The notes under the pieces were generated by a model. It was not told where the DNA came from, made no database searches, and saw only the letters and a list, made by a program, of their open reading frames with translations. The position numbers were made by a program, and so were the translations under genes. A stretch of 64,000 bases of DNA from Buxus sempervirens. Lineage: Eukaryota; Streptophyta; Magnoliopsida; Buxales; Buxaceae. Shown here in pieces: positions 1 through 10,653 of the stretch (position 1 is the first letter of the stretch; every line of letters begins with the position of its first letter). The DNA lies in the NCBI GenBank assembly GCA_947561395.2, contig OX387190.1, positions 27,026,858-27,090,857 on the forward strand, written 5' to 3'.

Positions 1-395
1 TTTCCTAAAACCGGATCCGAATCAAAACAATTGTTTTTTGATTCGGTTTAATCAGTTCTCATCATTGTAGGGTCAAATTTGACCCCAATAAAATATCAAA
101 TTTTGTAATTTTCAAATAATTAACTGTTTTCAATAATTTGAGCTCAAACCTGTTTATCTGAATTAATTTATCTGAATTTGTCTCCAGTCGTACCAAGGTG
201 ATCGAGCAGATTTGTTGTTAAGATAAAGGCACGGGTAAATTAATGAAAGAATTATGCTAGAAAAATTTTATTAACTGATGAGAGTGGGAGATTAATTATA
301 AATGTCTTAGATCTAGAATTATGCTAGAAAAAGTATGTGCCTAGACTTAAAAAATTAATGAAAGAATCTATAGAAACGTAACGCCCGTAAGCATT

Positions 396-444
396 GAGCC
401 CAAAGGATCAATTCTCTTTAGAAGTCATCGAACCATCTTCTTGA
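396..444 (+). promoter_or_regulatory. Orphan copy of the secreted-gene upstream module
   Basis: This short block resembles the promoter-distal region of the secreted-protein genes. It holds CAAAGGATCAATTCTCT, a short spacer, then TCATCGAACCATCTTCTTG. The same order occurs at 7793-7842 and 30856-30906, and on the minus strand at 16164-16212, each 110-220 bases upstream of a start codon. No secreted ORF follows it here. It is duplicated at 18282-18330. It is probably the remnant of a further family member whose coding part was lost; a regulatory role is inferred only from conservation. Confidence 0.5.
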
Positions 445-1664
445 TATATATTAATAAGATCGAGTCAGTCCTGGCAAAAACTGGTTATCCGTACGTTTCT
501 TCTTCATAAAAGGAAAAATTTATGAAAACTAATTAATTCTAATGTCAATGGCAACAACCACATACATGAATCATTCCTAAGTTTGGATTAACCAGGATTT
601 TTGCTCTATGATCATTTATGCACAAAAGCGCGTATTAGCGCGAGAAATGTGTGTAAATTAACTAACAAAAAACGATTATACAACCATTTTAATTGAGCTA
701 TGGATCAATATAGTTATCCAAATCTAAGTAATCTAGGCATCTAGGTTAACATGATATATTTTGGGATTTTGTTGTGTAAGTGTTCCAGGTACTTCAATTT
801 TCTCTTTTGGACTTGATATAAAAATAAGGAGATTTTAATAATTTTGATAAATGTCAATTTCATTGTTTAGAAATATATGGTTCTTAAATGTTGATGATAA
901 TTAATATGATATTTTGAAAGGATAAATGAGCATTAATTACTGTAGAAATATCAGATTATTATTATGATATCTAATTTCAATTTAGTCGTTTTTACCAAGA
1001 TAATCATATTTTTAATTTATCCAAAATAGTAGTGATATATGCATAATTTCGGCATCCTATTAATTATTAATTAAGTTTTTAAACATTAGCCCACTTTTTT
1101 AAATGTTTGATATATTATAACAAAAACCCTAAACTTAATTTTGTGAAAAATTTTATCAAAAAATCTGTATTTATCAAGTTTACTTAATTTAAGATTCATA
1201 GGTAGATGTCATTATCCCCAACTTAAATATTTGATTATGATGTAGTTAAAATTAAATTATATTTATAAATTTATCTAGAGTAATAAAGAATAATTTCGGT
1301 ACGCTACTATTCGCGTTATAATTAATAACCCTTTAATTTAATGTTTAATCCATTTTTAGGTAATAGTAAATTCAATATTGTAATTACAATACACTTATAT
1401 CTATAAATGTCATTTTTATTTTGTTACATGCTGCATAAGTTCATCCTCTTCATGGTTTAAGTAAAATAGTAAAATCTAATAATCTATTACTAAATTTTTT
1501 TTTATATCATTTTAATGATTGAAAATAGATTCAAACAGCATATTCTATTGAGCTTTGAACCATTATTGTTTAGGTGGATCACTAGTCAGGATCAAAAACC
1601 TCTCTTTTTGTGCATAGGGGGAAGGGATGTTGCCGCAATTTATTTTGCTTAGAAGATTTTGAAG

Positions 1665-4600
1665 TAGGCATGAGCAACGGGCCGTGCCGGCCTGAGCTCG
1701 GCACGGCTCGGCACGCCACGGGCCTAGGGCCCTGGGGGCACGCGGGCTGGCCCGCGCGCGAGCCCGCTGGGCACGCGTGCCTGCCGTTGGGGCACGGCGG
1801 GCCGGCCCGCCCGGCGGCCTGCCTGGCCCGCCAGAGAGCTAGCCAACGTAGCTCTCTTTTCCCTCCATACAAGTGGCTTTTAGCCAATTTTATGCCCATT
1901 TTACCCCCCCCCCCCAACAGTCATATAACAACTATATTGGGGGGCTATAGTTGTAATTGATGATAAAAGGACCTTTTCTACCCTTCCAACTGCAAAATAA
2001 CAGTCATATTGAAGGGTAGAGGTAGTAAAAAGCCACTTTTAATTTTCTATAAATAGCCACTCCCTTTCCCACTCCAAACCACACCACTTCTACAATCTCC
2101 TACTCTCTTCTAATTGATTATCAAATAGTTCTTTGCTCTAATTGTTGTAATTGGAAATTGGTGATACTCGATTTCTTCTAATTGTTCAAGCATCAAAAGT
2201 GGGAAATTGGACTCTGGAGGTTGAAGGCTTCAATTGCAAAGTTCAAGATTCATTCTAAAGAGGTATTCTTCTATTTTATTTTCTGATTTTAAAATTAGTA
2301 TAAATATTATTATTATAAGTAAGTCTCTCCTTCTACCTTTCTTATAAATTAATATTACCAAATAGTTATTATAATATTATTTATTAAGAATTTTTTTTTT
2401 CAAAAAATTTGATAATGGACCCTAGGTACCCTATGTTTTTTGACAATGAAGAAAGGGAATATCTTAGACCCCTTTCTGACCCAGTATTTTCTGATGATAT
2501 AACCCAACCCCAATATAATGACCTTCCCATCCAAGGTCTTGAAACAGAATTACCTTCACAGGATATGGGATCGTCTTCCCTACCACCTAGGAACACCAAG
2601 AGGAGTAGAACCTCTGGTGTTTGGCTCAATTTTACCATTGAAAGTGTAGGGAGTGAAGAGAAGGCAGTGTGTAACCATTGCAAAAAACATTTTAGTTGTA
2701 AAGGCAAAGGTGGTACAGGCCACTTGAACCGGCATTTGCAAAAATGCCTTCCAAAACATGGCCAAATTGACCCTAGGCAAACCCAAATTTCTACTAGTAG
2801 TGTTGCTATGAGTAATTTTATTTTTAATCAAGAAGAAACTAGGCTTGAAATAGTAAAGTGGGTAATTCAAGAAGAATTACCCTTTAGATTAATAGATTCT
2901 AAAAGATTTAACCGTTTAATAACTAAATATTTAGCACCACAATTTAAACCTTTTTCACGCCACACTTTAAGAAAAGATGCAATAAAATTATATGGAAAAA
3001 TGAAAACTGCATTAATAGAAACTTTGTCAAATAGTACTTTTAAGATAGCTTTAACCTCAGATGTTTGGACAAGTAGACAACAAATAAGCTATTTAGCTAT
3101 AACTGCACATTATATTGATGAAAATTGGAATATGGAAAAAAGAATAATAACTTTTGAACCACTAGATGCTAGTCATACTGGAATGAATATATCAAATGCT
3201 ATAAGTAGAAATCTAAGAAGTTATAAAATACACAATAAAATAATGGCTCTAGCACTTGATAATGCAAGTGCTAATAATGTTGCAGTAGGAATATTAAGAC
3301 AACAATTAAACTTAAATATAGATGGAAGTTTATTTCATGTTAGGTGTGCTTGTCATATCCTTAATTTAGTTGTGCAAGATGGATTAAAAATTGTTCAACA
3401 TCATTTAATAAATATTAGAGAAGCAGTAAGATTTATAAAACAATCTAGCACAACCGCTAGAGAATTTAAATATTATTGTGAAACTTTAGGAAAACAATAT
3501 AAAAAAATTACCCTAGATGTTGAACATAGGTGGAATTCAACATATTTAATGCTAGAAGCTGCACTATGATTAAAACAAGAAATTACAATATTTTATAAAA
3601 GTAAAATGCCTGTATGTGACTTAGAAGATCTTGATTGGCAAATAGCCGAAATTTTAAGAGATTTTTTAAAAGTTTTTTATGATGCAACAAGATATTTATC
3701 AGTAGTTTATTACCCAACATCTTCAAGTATTATAACTTGTTTATATCAAATAAGTATTTGTTTTAAACAATATAGAGATGTACCCATTGCTAAGGAAATT
3801 ATCCCTGCAATGGAAATTAAAATTTTAAAATATTGGCAAGAGATGCCTAATTTATATTGTTTAGCTACTACAGTGGACCCTAGGATTAAATTAGGAGTTG
3901 AAGACTTAATAGATGGAATAAATGAAAATATGAATTCTACTTTTCAAATAGATATACGTAAAATAAGAAATCTATTAGAAAGACTTTTTTGTGAATACGA
4001 TACTAGTAGTAGCATACAAAGTCATACGCGAACCCAACAAACACTACCAGATAATTCCCCTTGGAATTTTTTAAGTGGGAGAAGAAAGGGAAAACAACCA
4101 GCTTCTAGTAGTGGGGGATCATCTGAATTAATGATTTTTTTAGAAAGCCCCCCAATGAGTTTTAATACTATAGAAGAGCATAATGCTTTTAACATTTTGA
4201 CATGGTGGAAGCAAAATCAGGTTAATTATCCTGTGCTTTCCGCCATGGCACGTGATCTACTAACGGTTCCGGTGTCCACAGTTGCATCGGAATCAGCTTT
4301 TAGTGCAGGTGGACGAACCGTGGATGATTACAGGAGCAGATTAACGCCGGAGATGGTGCAAGCATGTGTTAGTCTTACAGATTGGTTAAGGACAGAACTG
4401 AGAGAACAAGAATATGAAGATGATCAACTTGCTGGAGACTTTGATGATTTGAATATTGATTTTAGTCAACTAGAGTAGTCTAAGTTTTGTTATAATTTTT
4501 GTAATCAAAGTATAGGAATTGTACTTTCTCTTTTTTTTTTGTTTCTTTTAAACTGCAAATGATAGATAGATGAGTGGGTGCCAACCTAGTTGGGATGTGC

Positions 4601-4945
4601 TTATACTATAGTGATGCAGTATTATTTGTTCAAGTAATTATGTAATTTTTGCAAAGTTGTAAGTGTACTTGTGCTAATTAATGAATTTATATTTTTTTGA
4701 GCAAAATTTATCTCAATATGTGTAAAACAATTTTGTGAATAATAAAAGTATTTTACAGAAATTTTTTGGGATTTTTTAAAAAAATTTAAATTAATTGGCC
4801 TGCCGGCACGGCGGGCTAGGCCCGGCACGGCACGCCTGCTGGGGCGTGCTGTGCCGGGCTTGGGTATTAGGCAAACGGGCCTGGAGTGCCGCGGCCCGCC
4901 CGAGCATGCCTCAGGCGTGCCGGGCCGGCCCGCCGCCCATCCCTA
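1665..4945 (+). mobile_element. hAT transposon 1 (Ac-like), full length
   Basis: The element is 3281 bp and flanked by a perfect 8-bp target duplication TTTTGAAG (1657-1664 and 4946-4953). The terminal inverted repeats are imperfect: TAGGCATGAGC at the left end, and GCCCATCCCTA at the right end, which reads TAGGGATGGGC in reverse. The unoccupied site is preserved in copy B at about 25917, so this insertion postdates the segmental duplication. Both ends (1676-1850 and 4795-4940) are extremely GC-rich with repeated GGCACG and GGGCCGGCCCGC words, while the body is AT-rich. It encodes an almost intact transposase with one in-frame stop. Confidence 0.95.
2415..4478 (+). pseudogene. hAT transposase with BED zinc finger, one in-frame TGA
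   Basis: The reading frame starts at ATG 2415 and runs in one frame to TAG 4476-4478, interrupted only by TGA at 3567-3569. Near residues 70-115 there is a BED-type finger (CNHCKKHF, then HLNRHLQKC). The RNase H-like transposase core follows, with acidic positions in LTSDVWTSRQ and LALDNASANN and conserved C-H residues in RCACHILNLVVQDGLK. The C-terminal hATC dimerisation region contains SESAFSAGGRTVDDYRSRL. Total length, about 687 codons, is normal for plant RICESLEEPER-like hAT transposases. The TGA replaces a codon in a stretch that otherwise aligns continuously, so an intron is unlikely. CGA to TGA by deamination is the simplest origin. Confidence 0.9.
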
Positions 4946-5286
4946 TTTTGAAGTACCCTTATGTAGGAATAGCACTAACGGGGAAGCTTCGACCGAGGTG
5001 GGTTGTGTTGACAAAGCCTAACCTGCCTTGGCCCCACTATAAGAATTTATTTCATACATGAATCAGCTATTAGCATAATGGAGAGTATAATCTCATTTCA
5101 CCGGAGAGCGCGCCGGGTAGTTCCCAAAAGAAGGTGGTCACATCACCATCCCTTGCGTGCGTCGCAAATTGACGTGTGCACACCTAATGATAATATGTCA
5201 GAAATAAAAAGACTCTTGCCATAATTGTTACTCATGGTATAGTATCACTTATAATTGGACTCACTCCATTTTGAGACAATATGTTA

Positions 5287-5640
5287 AGGGAAATTAATTT
5301 TTAGTGATATTTCTTATAAATAATTAAAATTTAGTCAGTTAATGTGCTAAAAAACTTCCGTCAACATAATTAAATTTTAGTGACATTTTACTATTACAAA
5401 CAAATCCTTCGAAGTATGATCTTAAACTAAAAGCTCACGTGAATTGTACAATTCAATAAAATAACTTGTACCTTATAGTTTTATCAACAACTATGTACTA
5501 ACTTGTATGAGCGGTAAATAGTAAAACATCTCACTAAAATTTAATTATTTTGATCATGTTTTCTTAAAAGTTAAAACTCATCAGGTTGATGAATAAATTT
5601 TAATTATTTTCCAAAGTATCACTAAAAATTAATTTTCCCT
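5287..5640. mobile_element. Tourist-like MITE (PIF/Harbinger type)
   Basis: A 354-bp non-coding element with long inverted termini. The left end starts AGGGAAATTAATTTTTAG and the right end reads AGGGAAAATTAATTTTTAG in reverse. It is flanked by the 3-bp duplication TTA (5284-5286 and 5641-5643), which with these termini indicates a Tourist-type MITE. It carries no ORF. It sits in the part of copy A that has no equivalent in copy B. Confidence 0.75.
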
Positions 5641-5819
5641 TTAGTGTATTGACCGAAACTACATGTTAACCATTATATAATAAAGCAATAAGCCGATACG
5701 TATAGGATTGAACCTGAATGTGAATTAGGTGATTAGGTTTTTTGTTGCACCACATAGGTCTATAGCATACCGATTTAGACTACCATTAGACTCAAAGATA
5801 CATCTAGCTTTCCATGTTT

Positions 5820-6170
5820 CATGTCTCTATTCTATATTTCTATTATTGCAGAAATAAAATTTCGGCAATATTAAATTCTATATTGATGATTTGTCAAGCT
5901 CAATAATCATGCGATACTCATTGAGATCATTTTTATAATGGGATTTTCAAAGAAAAGATGCTACATAGGAACCATTTTATTCATGGCAGAGGAAAATTTT
6001 TAGGGTTTTTGCCTTGAGAGCAAAGCTGGAACCAACGGTGCACTGGAAAATGTTAAGAGCCCAATCCTAATTCTTTCATTATTTATGTAGTCACTTATTT
6101 TCTTCTTTTGGGTAGCTTTCCTTAACTGTTTTCATAAATAGCCGAAACCTTCATTATTTAACCTTCGCAT
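5820..6170 (+). promoter_or_regulatory. Orphan upstream region related to the His-rich gene promoter
   Basis: This stretch is an imperfect copy of 7400-7757, the distal upstream region of the secreted His-rich gene. Shared words include ATTCATGGCAGAGGAAA, GCCTTGAGAGCAAAGCTGGA, TTCTTCTTTTGGGT and GCTGAAACCTTCATTATTTA (GCCGAAACC here). Part of the same sequence also lies upstream of the paralogue at 15673-15999. No secreted ORF follows; from 6180 the sequence diverges. It is best read as the left part of a decayed tandem duplicate of the gene. Confidence 0.55.
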
Positions 6171-6179
6171 ACAATTCTT

Positions 6180-7390
6180 GTCTCAAATGCTCCTTATGCT
6201 TCAATTTCTCTCTTTTGTTTTAAAAAAACTCTTAACTAACCAATTAGCCCATACCATACATGTAGCAGCAGAGACCCTGCGGTAGACAATCTCTTCCCGG
6301 TGTGGAAGGTACGTGCTGTTAGAAATAAAATATCTTCTGCAATGTTTTCTGCTGTTTCCTTTAGTTTTTTCGAACTGGACCCCACATGAAAACATTTTCA
6401 GCCCTTAAAAAAGGAAAAAAAAAAACACTGACGGTTGGTATCCACAGCAGAAAGCAATTAAATAAAAAGTTAAAACATTGCAAAGAATTTTTTTTTTTTT
6501 GGGAAAGAGGGCCAAATTAAAGCATATTTCCTTGTTGATTGAAATGTCTTTTACTGAAATGGTTGAGTTTGAGAATCTACATGTTAACTCTCCCGGATAT
6601 AGCATGAACTAACTGTTCTTCTTTTCTAGCCTTGCTCTCAAATATCCGCAGAAGATTTCATTCGATGCTTTTTTTTTTTTTGAAAATTACATTTGTACTG
6701 GCCCAAAATTTCATGATTTATGTCCATATCCGCCACACGGCTTTCTAAAAGTTTACTCTACGTGTCCTACCTTGATTGACTGTTTATCTTTCATCGCATG
6801 CATGTAGCATGACACATGGCGCTTCAGATATCTATAACCTTCTATCACGTATCATCACGGTGTTGATTGCGTGTCTCGATATCACACGATAAAAATCTGC
6901 TGATATAGTTTTTGTTAGAAATTTTAGAGAAGAAGAAAAAGGAGCTGATATTGATATTGATAGAATTGATATTAATAGTGATATTGAGAGCCTGTGTCTC
7001 TTATACAATGGGGTGAGAGTCCATGTTTCTCTTACATAGAGTGAGAGTGCGTATCTCTCACATAATTGATGATAGAGTTCTTATCTCTATCACTTGATAT
7101 CTAGGGGTTATGTGACCCTTTAGATAAAACCCCTAACATAAGACATCTTGCCTATTTATAGATTCTTTAAACCGACTTTACAAAGGACCTCAATCGACTT
7201 AATCAAGGACTTAGATCGACTTACAAGCAACCGAATCAAGTAATAGCCACTCTCTTTGACTTTTCAAAAACAATGCATTTGTCATTCCAATAGTTTTAGT
7301 GAATTTTCTGTTACTTGTAGCATATAGCTTTTTATGTTTCACGTATGAAGAAGAAGTTGTATAAGAGATCATGTCATGGCCAAGACTACC
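6180..7390. other. Intergenic stretch without a supported gene
   Basis: No credible coding region is seen. The sequence is AT-rich with short homopolymer runs near 6414-6425, 6486-6500 and 6670-6681. Between about 6914 and 7270 there is a TGTTAGAAATTT start followed by repeated CTCTTA/CTCTCA words. That resembles a retrotransposon LTR, but I found neither a matching end nor a target duplication. Confidence 0.4.
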
Positions 7391-7917
7391 CTATCTAATA
7401 TTTCTATCAATGGAGAAATAAAATTTCAGCAATATTAAATTCTATGTTTATGATTTGTCATGCTCAATACTCAAGCGATAATCATTGAGATCAAATTTTT
7501 TAATGGGTTAACTTTCCAAGAAAAGATACTAGCTACATGCCCATGGGGACCAATTTATTCATGGCAGAGGAAATTTTTTTAGAGTTTATTGCAAGTCAGC
7601 CTTGAGAGCAAAGCTGGAAGCAAGCTGGGGTGCATGGGAAAATGTTAAAAAGATCCCAATCCTAAATTCCTAATCCTTTCATTATTTATATTTCTTATGT
7701 TCTTCTTTTGGGTGGCTTTCCTTAATTGCTTTCATATATGGCTGAAACCTTCATTATTTAAAAGCTATGAAAGAGAATATAATGTCATAAATTGAATCAA
7801 AGGATGGATTCTCTCTCCCGAATTCATCGAACCAGCTTCTTGTCTGCACTCGTTAGTCGTTACCTTAATTTTCATCGATAACAAAATCCCATCGATACAT
7901 CGCTACTCAATCACGCT

Positions 7918-7925
7918 TATAAAAG
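7918..7925 (+). promoter_or_regulatory. TATA box of the His-rich gene, copy A
   Basis: TATAAAAG lies 71 bases upstream of the ATG at 7989. The identical box occurs at the same distance in copy B (31001-31008), and the paralogue has its own box about 60 bases upstream. Start of transcription is therefore expected near 7950, giving a leader of roughly 40 bases. Confidence 0.75.
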
Positions 7926-8360
7926 CCGCAAAACCCGGCCCTCTCATTCATCAACTCAGAACCCTCCAATTTTCTCTCCGTTTTTCCAATGGCTTCTTTA
8001 ATCTCTCTCGTACTCCTCTCCTCCTTTCTTCTCTTCTTCTCGCTGGCCATTCATGGTGCTCATGCTGATGACATCGAACCCCATGGCAGTCATGTAGAGC
8101 ATGATCAAGAGAACAGCACGAGCACAAGCACAAGGAGCACGAGCACAATGAGCACAATCACAAGCACAAGGAGCACGAGCAGCACGAGCACAATGAGCAC
8201 AATCACAAGCACAAGGAGCACGAGCACCCTGAGCACGAGGAGCACGAGCACAAGCACAAGGAGCACAAGCACCCTGAGCACGAGCATGACGAACACGAGC
8301 GTGAGCACCCTGAGCATCATTCTCATAAGACTGAAACCACAGAAACCCTCTCATCATTTC

Positions 8361-9526
8361 TGAAAAACAGGGTTTTGACTCTAAATACACCTAGAGGGGG
8401 TGAATAGGTGAAGCACAGCGGAATAAAAATTCTACTAATTAAAAACAAGTTCTTAATTAATAGGCATGCACAAGTCTATAACCAATCACACAAAATTGCA
8501 AATAAAGTAAAGAGACAACACAAGCAATTTTGGTGACGAAAGGAAAACTCTATGAGAACTCTCACTAGAGAAAAACCCTCCGGGCTATGCAGGAGCCACC
8601 TAAAAGATCCAATATGAAAAGAAGACTTACAACCTGTAGTTCAGACGACTCAACATCCCTATGCTAGACTCTGCAACTCACAGACTTGAAAGTATCTGAG
8701 GAACTCCTCATATTTGCTCCACAGCAACACTTCAGAACTCTGAAGATCTTCTCACACGATCACCCAAACGAACTCGCCTGGTATCCGTAGGAACTCCCAC
8801 GAACAAACTCTCCAACCTGGAACTCCAAGGTAGAAAAGAAAGATAAAGAAAGGCTTTGATGGTTCAACAAAAGAGAAGGAAGAGGAGAAAGAACTCTTGC
8901 TCTCACACACGAATTTAGGGTTTCTAAAAACCTCTTAAGTTACCCTAACAATAGTCTAGACACTCCTTATATAGATTAGGAGAAGGTAGAATCGGAATAG
9001 GAAACAAATCAGAAAAGATCGGAATTCTAAAACTGAAGTTTTGTTAATGAACGTTCGAACGCTCAGCGAACGCGGCTCGAACGTTCAAGACAAAAACTCA
9101 CTTTTCCTCTTCTCGTTCGAACGGTCAGAGAACGTGAGGCGAACACTGCTCTCGGGTTTCTCTGTGGAACTCCATCGGTCAAACGGTCAGCAAACGTTCA
9201 GCGAACGCTGCTCTCTGGTTTCTTTGAGTGACACCAACGGTCGAACGTTCAGCCCACGCTGCTTTCGGGTTTCTCTGTGTGTCACCAACGGTCGAACGTT
9301 CAGAGAACGTTGGTCGAACGCTAGTCTTTATTTTCTCTTTGTAGCATGATCGTTCGAACGGCCAGTGAACGTTGATCAAACGTTGGGCATAACTTCTTCA
9401 ATTTGACCCTGATGATGACGCCGTTTGAACCATGTCTTCTTGGACTCAAACTAAACATTCTAAACACACTTAAAACACTTTCTCTTTGACACTGAATAAA
9501 GCCAAACTAAAATGTTAAATCTAACA
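8361..9526 (-). mobile_element. Solo LTR of a copia element (same family as 31415-43583)
   Basis: The element is 1166 bp. On the plus strand it starts TGAAAAACAGGGTTTTGAC and ends TTAAATCTAACA, and it is flanked by the 5-bp duplication ATTTC (8356-8360 and 9527-9531). The same family gives the two LTRs of the copia element in copy B, where the target duplication and the site in the host gene are identical. So one insertion was duplicated, and here the internal part was lost by LTR-LTR recombination. Read on the minus strand it has a TATA box CTATATAAGG (8965-8974) with several GAACGTTC motifs upstream. Confidence 0.95.
9049..9390 (-). promoter_or_regulatory. GAAcgTTC motif cluster in the copia U3
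   Basis: Within the LTR the words GAACGTTC, GTTCGAACG and GGTCGAACGTTCAG recur many times. Exact GAACGTTC occurs at 9049, 9079, 9243 and 9294, in a roughly 60-80 bp repeat unit that also contains GGGTTTCTCTGTG. All lie 75-330 bases upstream of the minus-strand TATA box, so inside the promoter part of the LTR. GAAnnTTC is the core of plant heat-shock elements, which suggests, without proving, heat-responsive transcription. Confidence 0.5.
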
Positions 9527-9959
9527 ATTTCCATCCGATCAAGGTGCAGGTAATGGTAATAGTGGTGCTCCTAATGCTGGCAAGAACACTGATGATGGTC
9601 ATCCAAATCTACACGGCAAGAAGGACTACTTATTTTCATCCAGTAACAATGGCATGTGATACGTGCCAAGGCGTGCAGGAGTTATGGCGGCAGTAGCAGA
9701 GTTCACCCCTGCTAAATGGAAGACTACTTCAGATGCTATATATATCTCATTATGTTTTACTATTACTACTACTAGTAGTATTAACAAGAGCCATGGTTGT
9801 AGGGAGAGTCAGGTCCTGCATGTACGTATCTCTCCTTTTACTTTACTACTATTAGTATTAATAAGTGCCATGGTGGTAGTCATATCTTATATATATAACC
9901 TTCTATATTATTATTACTAGTGTTAATAAACGTCCGATCGTGTTATCGTGGACGGAAGA

Positions 9960-10187
9960 ATGGTGCTCCATTTGTGTCTTTGCTGTGCGCTGGCCAGTCC
10001 GTATGAACTTATTATCATAAATAAAAGAGAAACATGGTTGAGTTCTCAGGCTTATATATTATCGTCTTAGTTATCCTGAGGTCTCTGGTTCTGCTACTAT
10101 ATAAGGAGAATCGATTTTATTTCTCTTAATCTGATTTTGTCATCATTAATCCTCACAGGCGGACGACCAAATACCAACTTGTGTAGG
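9960..10187 (+). other. 3' flank of the His-rich gene, copy A
   Basis: This is non-coding sequence after the stop codon. It repeats almost unchanged at 44017-44244 and 63350-63577. It follows a stretch of ACT/AGT microsatellite (9760-9785) and ends at the left border of the hAT at 10188. No further gene is visible. Confidence 0.6.
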
Positions 10188-10653
10188 TAGGGTTGGGCGG
10201 CGGACCGGCCCGGCACGCCTGAGACGTGCTCGGGCGGGCCGCGGCACGCCAGGCCCATTTGCCCAATACCCAGGCCCGGCACGGCACGCCCCAGCAGGCG
10301 TGCCGTGCCAGGCCTAGCCCGCCGGGCCAATTAATTTAAATTAAAAAAAAACCCCAAAAAAATCCCAAAAAATTTCTGTAAAATACTTTTATTATTCACA
10401 AAATTGTCTTACACATATTGAGATAAATTTTGCTCAAAAAAATATAAATTCATTAATTATCACAAGTACACTTACAACTTTGCAAAAATTACATAATTAC
10501 TTGAACAAATAATACTGCATCACTATAGTATAAGCACATCCCAACTAGGTTGGCACCCACTCATCTATCTATCATTTGCAGTTTAAAAGAAAAAAAAAAA
10601 AAAGAAACCACAATTCCTATACTTTGATTACAAAAATTATGACAAAACTTAGA

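Larger units (their letters stand above)
7989..9659 (+). pseudogene. Secreted His-rich small protein, copy A, frameshifted and split by a solo LTR
   Basis: The N-terminus is a clear signal peptide of about 27 residues (MASLISLVLLSSFLLFFSLA..., likely cut after AHA). A short linker DDIEPHGSHVEHDQEN follows. Compared with copy B, one A is missing in the codons after GAGAAC (about 8114), which moves the GAGCACAAGCAC repeat out of its His/Glu/Lys frame into a Ser/Thr frame ending at 8363. The coding sequence is then cut at 8360 by a solo LTR (8361-9526) and resumes at 9532. The tail frame there continues to TGA 9657-9659 and contains GKNTDDGHPNLHGKKDYLF. Function is unknown; a secreted, possibly metal-binding protein is inferred for the intact family member only. 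Confidence 0.8.
91..10187 (+). repeat. Segmental duplication, copy A
   Basis: Two collinear blocks of this stretch recur in copy B. Positions 91-1664 and 4946-5183 match 17874-26152, and 7756-10187 matches 30820-31414 plus 43584-44244. Similarity is high but not perfect. The hAT at 1665-4945 is absent from copy B. The stretch 5184-7755 has no visible counterpart in B, where a nest of LTRs stands instead. Near 242-265 copy A has lost about 110 bases that are present in B (18017-18150). No gene is visible in 91-1656, which is AT-rich. Confidence 0.85.

Noticed and set aside
1582..1960. Open frames of about 110 codons on both strands in GC-rich sequence
   Set aside because: They lie across the hAT border and its GC-rich end, where stops are rare by composition. 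No domain is visible, and the frames cross the transposon boundary.
6914..7270. Possible solo LTR starting TGTTAGAAATTT
   Set aside because: No matching CA end with a 5-bp duplication could be found, and no second copy exists in the window.
7998..8390. Reverse-strand frames rich in Ala/Arg/Cys or Leu/Val over the His-rich repeat (also 31034-31444)
   Set aside because: They are shadows of the stop-free GAGCACAAGCAC repeat. They have no promoter or start context, and the plus-strand frame has the signal peptide and TATA box.
9041..9379. Frames over the copia LTR repeats (also near 32242-32433 and 39408-39757)
   Set aside because: They arise from the GAACGTTC repeats inside LTR U3 and are present in every LTR copy; they are not genes.
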